Positions 4,958-6,610 of a stretch of 6,610 bases of DNA are shown in pieces. Origin of the DNA: Methanobacteriota archaeon (GTDB taxonomy: Archaea; Halobacteriota; Syntropharchaeia; DAOWMC01). The DNA is taken from contig DAOWMC010000062.1 of assembly GCA_030643285.1 (NCBI GenBank), positions 1-6,610 of the forward strand. The letters run 5' to 3'. Position 1 is the stretch's first letter. Each line of letters opens with the position of its first letter. The position numbers and the translations under genes are program-made. The notes under the pieces were generated by a model. That model made no database searches. It saw only the letters and a list, made by a program, of their open reading frames with translations, and had not been told where the DNA came from.

Positions 4958-6235
4958 TTATTTCTTTTCCCACTTGTAAAGTTCCACAACCTGTGAAAGC
5001 GTACTTCCCCTCTTTATCTCCTCTCTGACGCGTTCCTCATTCTTTTTTACTTCCATCGCCCTTCTGGCGATCTCATACCCCTTTTCTTTTGGTATAACCA
5101 TAACACCGTTGTCATCACCGACAATGTAATCCCCTGGTTTGACCTTTATTCCACCACAGGTTATCTCGGCATTTATTTCACCAAAACCTTTGGGATCTCC
5201 GGCATTTGATACAACCCCACTTGAAAATACCCGAAAACGCATCTCAATTATATCCTCTACATCTCGCACAGGCCCATCTATAACCAGTGCCAAAATCCCC
5301 TTATTTTTAGAGCTATGTGATGCCAGTTCGCCCCATGGGGAAATAGACGGACCGTTATATATAACAAGAATTTCACCTTTTTTACAAACATCAATTGCCT
5401 CCACGGTCTTTGCCCAATCACCTTCAAATGTCTGAACCGTGACTGCTTTACCAACCACTTTTATACCCGGATAAAGTGGTCTTATACCTTTCATACACCG
5501 TGCCCTGTGCATGGCATCGGAAATGTTTGGCGTGGAGACTTGCATAAAAAGGTCAATTGTCTCTTTTTCAAGTGACTTTCTTTTCCTCTTTTTTACATTT
5601 ACCTGATCTATGCTTTTTCGTATCTTTCTCGTGGACTCTGTTACGTTTGCAGATCGTATTATATTTCCTCCGACAATTACAACATCTGCACCCATGCTAA
5701 TCGCTACAGGGGAATTATCTTCATTCAGCCCACCTCCAACGGCCAATGGCACATTGACAACCTTTGAAATCTTTTCTAAAAGATCAATCGTATCGATTCC
5801 GACCATCTGCTGATCTATGCCAACATGAACACATATATAATCCACACCTATCTCTTCGATCTCCTTTGACCGCTCAACAGGATTTTCGACGTTTATGATA
5901 TCAACCATCAGCTCTACGCCATATTTCCTCGCTGCCATCAGTGCATCGGAAATTGTCGAGTTATCAGAAACCCCCAAAATTGCAACAATATTTGCACCGG
6001 CCTTTGCAGCCATCTCAACTTCTATGGCCCCGGTATCCATTGTTTTCATGTCCGCAACTATCTTATTCTTAGGAAACTGTTCCTTAAGGGCCCTTACAGC
6101 ATCCATACCCTCGCTTTTTATAAGTGGTGTTCCAACTTCGATCCAGTCTGCCCCACCATCAACAGATTCTTTGGCGATTGTAATAGCACGGTCCAGTTCA
6201 ACAACATCCAAGGCTACTTGAAGTTTGGCCACCAT
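4958..6235 (-). CDS. Hexulose-6-phosphate synthase fused to an RraA-like domain
   Basis: This is a 425-residue two-domain protein. Residues 1 to about 208 are an OMP-decarboxylase-superfamily barrel of the 3-hexulose-6-phosphate synthase type. It has the metal-binding DMKTMD (D62, K64, D67), HVGIDQQ (137-143), GGGL (167-170) and a phosphate-binding VIVGGNI (186-192). In archaea this enzyme, with the isomerase Phi, converts fructose-6-phosphate to ribulose-5-phosphate plus formaldehyde, or fixes formaldehyde in reverse. A basic linker (KKRKRK, 215-220) leads to an RraA/HMG-aldolase-like domain with TPNISDAM (235-242), WGELAS (301-306), DGPVRDVED (320-328), CGGIKVKPGD (360-369) and DDNGVMVIP (374-382). 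The fusion is known in archaea, where the second domain is often called a ribonuclease regulator; its R-D-x2-D residues suggest a metal-dependent lyase instead. The ATG has GAGGGG 9 nt before it. It follows dnaG by 20 nt and is probably co-transcribed with it. Confidence 0.9.
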   Translation of the reverse strand: MVAKLQVALDVVELDRAITIAKESVDGGADWIEVGTPLIKSEGMDAVRALKEQFPKNKIVADMKTMDTGAIEVEMAAKAGANIVAILGVSDNSTISDALMAARKYGVELMVDIINVENPVERSKEIEEIGVDYICVHVGIDQQMVGIDTIDLLEKISKVVNVPLAVGGGLNEDNSPVAISMGADVVIVGGNIIRSANVTESTRKIRKSIDQVNVKKRKRKSLEKETIDLFMQVSTPNISDAMHRARCMKGIRPLYPGIKVVGKAVTVQTFEGDWAKTVEAIDVCKKGEILVIYNGPSISPWGELASHSSKNKGILALVIDGPVRDVEDIIEMRFRVFSSGVVSNAGDPKGFGEINAEITCGGIKVKPGDYIVGDDNGVMVIPKEKGYEIARRAMEVKKNEERVREEIKRGSTLSQVVELYKWEKK

Positions 6236-6255
6236 TCCATACAGCCCCTCATAAC

Positions 6256-6610
6256 TTACAACTGTTCCACCGTCAAAACCTTAATCGAAGAAGGTATCTT
6301 AACAACATTACCCATCTTTGCCCCAACAAGGCACTCCACCTTCTTTTCGGCGGCAATATCAAGTATCCGCTGTGTGATAACACCATCAAAGACGATGCTT
6401 GATATACCATCTGCTTCCCTGAGTGCATTTGCCGAGTCCCTGACAGGAACCTCTCTTACAACTTTTCCTTCTCTATCCAAAAGTCTTGCATTAAGTGTCC
6501 CGCTGAGCTGCTCTGCATGGTTTTTGAACTTGCTTTTTCCACCTTCGCTATTATCATCTTTTTCAGGTTTTCCAAAAGCTAAAATCCTTCTTTTAGGCAG
6601 ATTTTTTTTC
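6256..6610 (-). CDS. dnaG: Archaeal DnaG primase, C-terminal end (cut by window edge)
   Basis: The last 117 codons are visible, open through the right edge; the start lies outside. Archaeal DnaG has a TOPRIM primase core and is also known to associate with the RNA exosome. The visible part carries a hydrophilic segment (roughly residues 14-30 of the fragment, rich in Lys, Asp, Glu and Gly), then the conserved C-terminal block with LSGTLNARLLD, VREVPVRD, IVFDGVITQRILDIAAEK and VGAKMGNVVK. This pattern is characteristic of archaeal DnaG and absent from bacterial DnaG. The TTG at 6480 is an internal leucine, not a start, because the same frame continues upstream with good family similarity. The catalytic TOPRIM acidic residues are not in view. 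The stop is 20 nt before hps-rraA, suggesting a shared transcript. Confidence 0.9.
   Translation of the reverse strand, partial: KKNLPKRRILAFGKPEKDDNSEGGKSKFKNHAEQLSGTLNARLLDREGKVVREVPVRDSANALREADGISSIVFDGVITQRILDIAAEKKVECLVGAKMGNVVKIPSSIKVLTVEQL

Noticed and set aside
5895..6221. Plus-strand ORF of 108 codons
   Set aside because: It is antisense to the conserved Hps barrel. The Ser/Ile/Ala-rich composition is what reverse reading of such a gene gives.
6478..6480. TTG at 6480 as a start for a separate 74-residue protein
   Set aside because: The same frame continues upstream to the window edge with conserved DnaG sequence, so this codon is an internal leucine.
1..6610. CRISPR array, insertion sequence or phage genes
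   Set aside because: No spaced direct repeats, transposase motifs or terminal inverted repeats were seen; the window is fully taken up by metabolic and housekeeping genes.

Overview
All seven genes in this window lie on the minus strand, so transcription runs from right to left. The proteins point to an archaeon, most likely a euryarchaeon of the methanogen, ANME or Archaeoglobus type. Three things support this: the C-terminal end of an archaeal-type DnaG primase, a hexulose-6-phosphate synthase fused to an RraA-like domain (an arrangement known from archaea), and an FrhB-family protein, which implies coenzyme F420. The genus cannot be fixed from this sequence. Most starts have good matches to the archaeal anti-Shine-Dalgarno sequence.

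Layout from right to left (5' to 3' of the transcripts). At 6610-6256 is the 3' end of dnaG, which runs off the window. After 20 nt comes an hps-rraA fusion (6235-4958). A 182-nt intergenic stretch follows (4957-4776); it holds a possible oligo-T terminator, a 10-bp tandem repeat and a TATA-like box. Next is a tightly packed four-gene 2-oxoacid:ferredoxin oxidoreductase operon in the order D-A-B-C (4775-1963): two-cluster ferredoxin subunit, alpha, TPP-binding beta and gamma. The junctions are ATGA, TAATG and TAAGATG. After a 49-nt gap with a possible internal promoter comes an FrhB/FdhB-family iron-sulfur flavoprotein (1913-843). It is joined by a TAATG overlap to the first 281 codons of an indolepyruvate:ferredoxin oxidoreductase alpha subunit (iorA, 843-1), which runs off the left edge and has no stop in the window.

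Taken together, the left two thirds look like one 2-oxoacid oxidation locus. The Kor-type enzyme and the Ior-type enzyme each turn a 2-oxoacid plus CoA into an acyl-CoA, CO2 and reduced ferredoxin. The FrhB-like protein between them is a good candidate for passing those electrons to or from F420. That link is inferred from gene order and has not been shown. The right third is housekeeping: primase and exosome-associated DnaG, plus an enzyme of the archaeal ribulose-monophosphate route to pentoses. The most interesting points are the FrhB-like subunit between two oxidoreductase modules, the altered substrate-loop motif in the alpha subunit, the intact lyase-type motif in the RraA domain, and the odd start of the ferredoxin gene.
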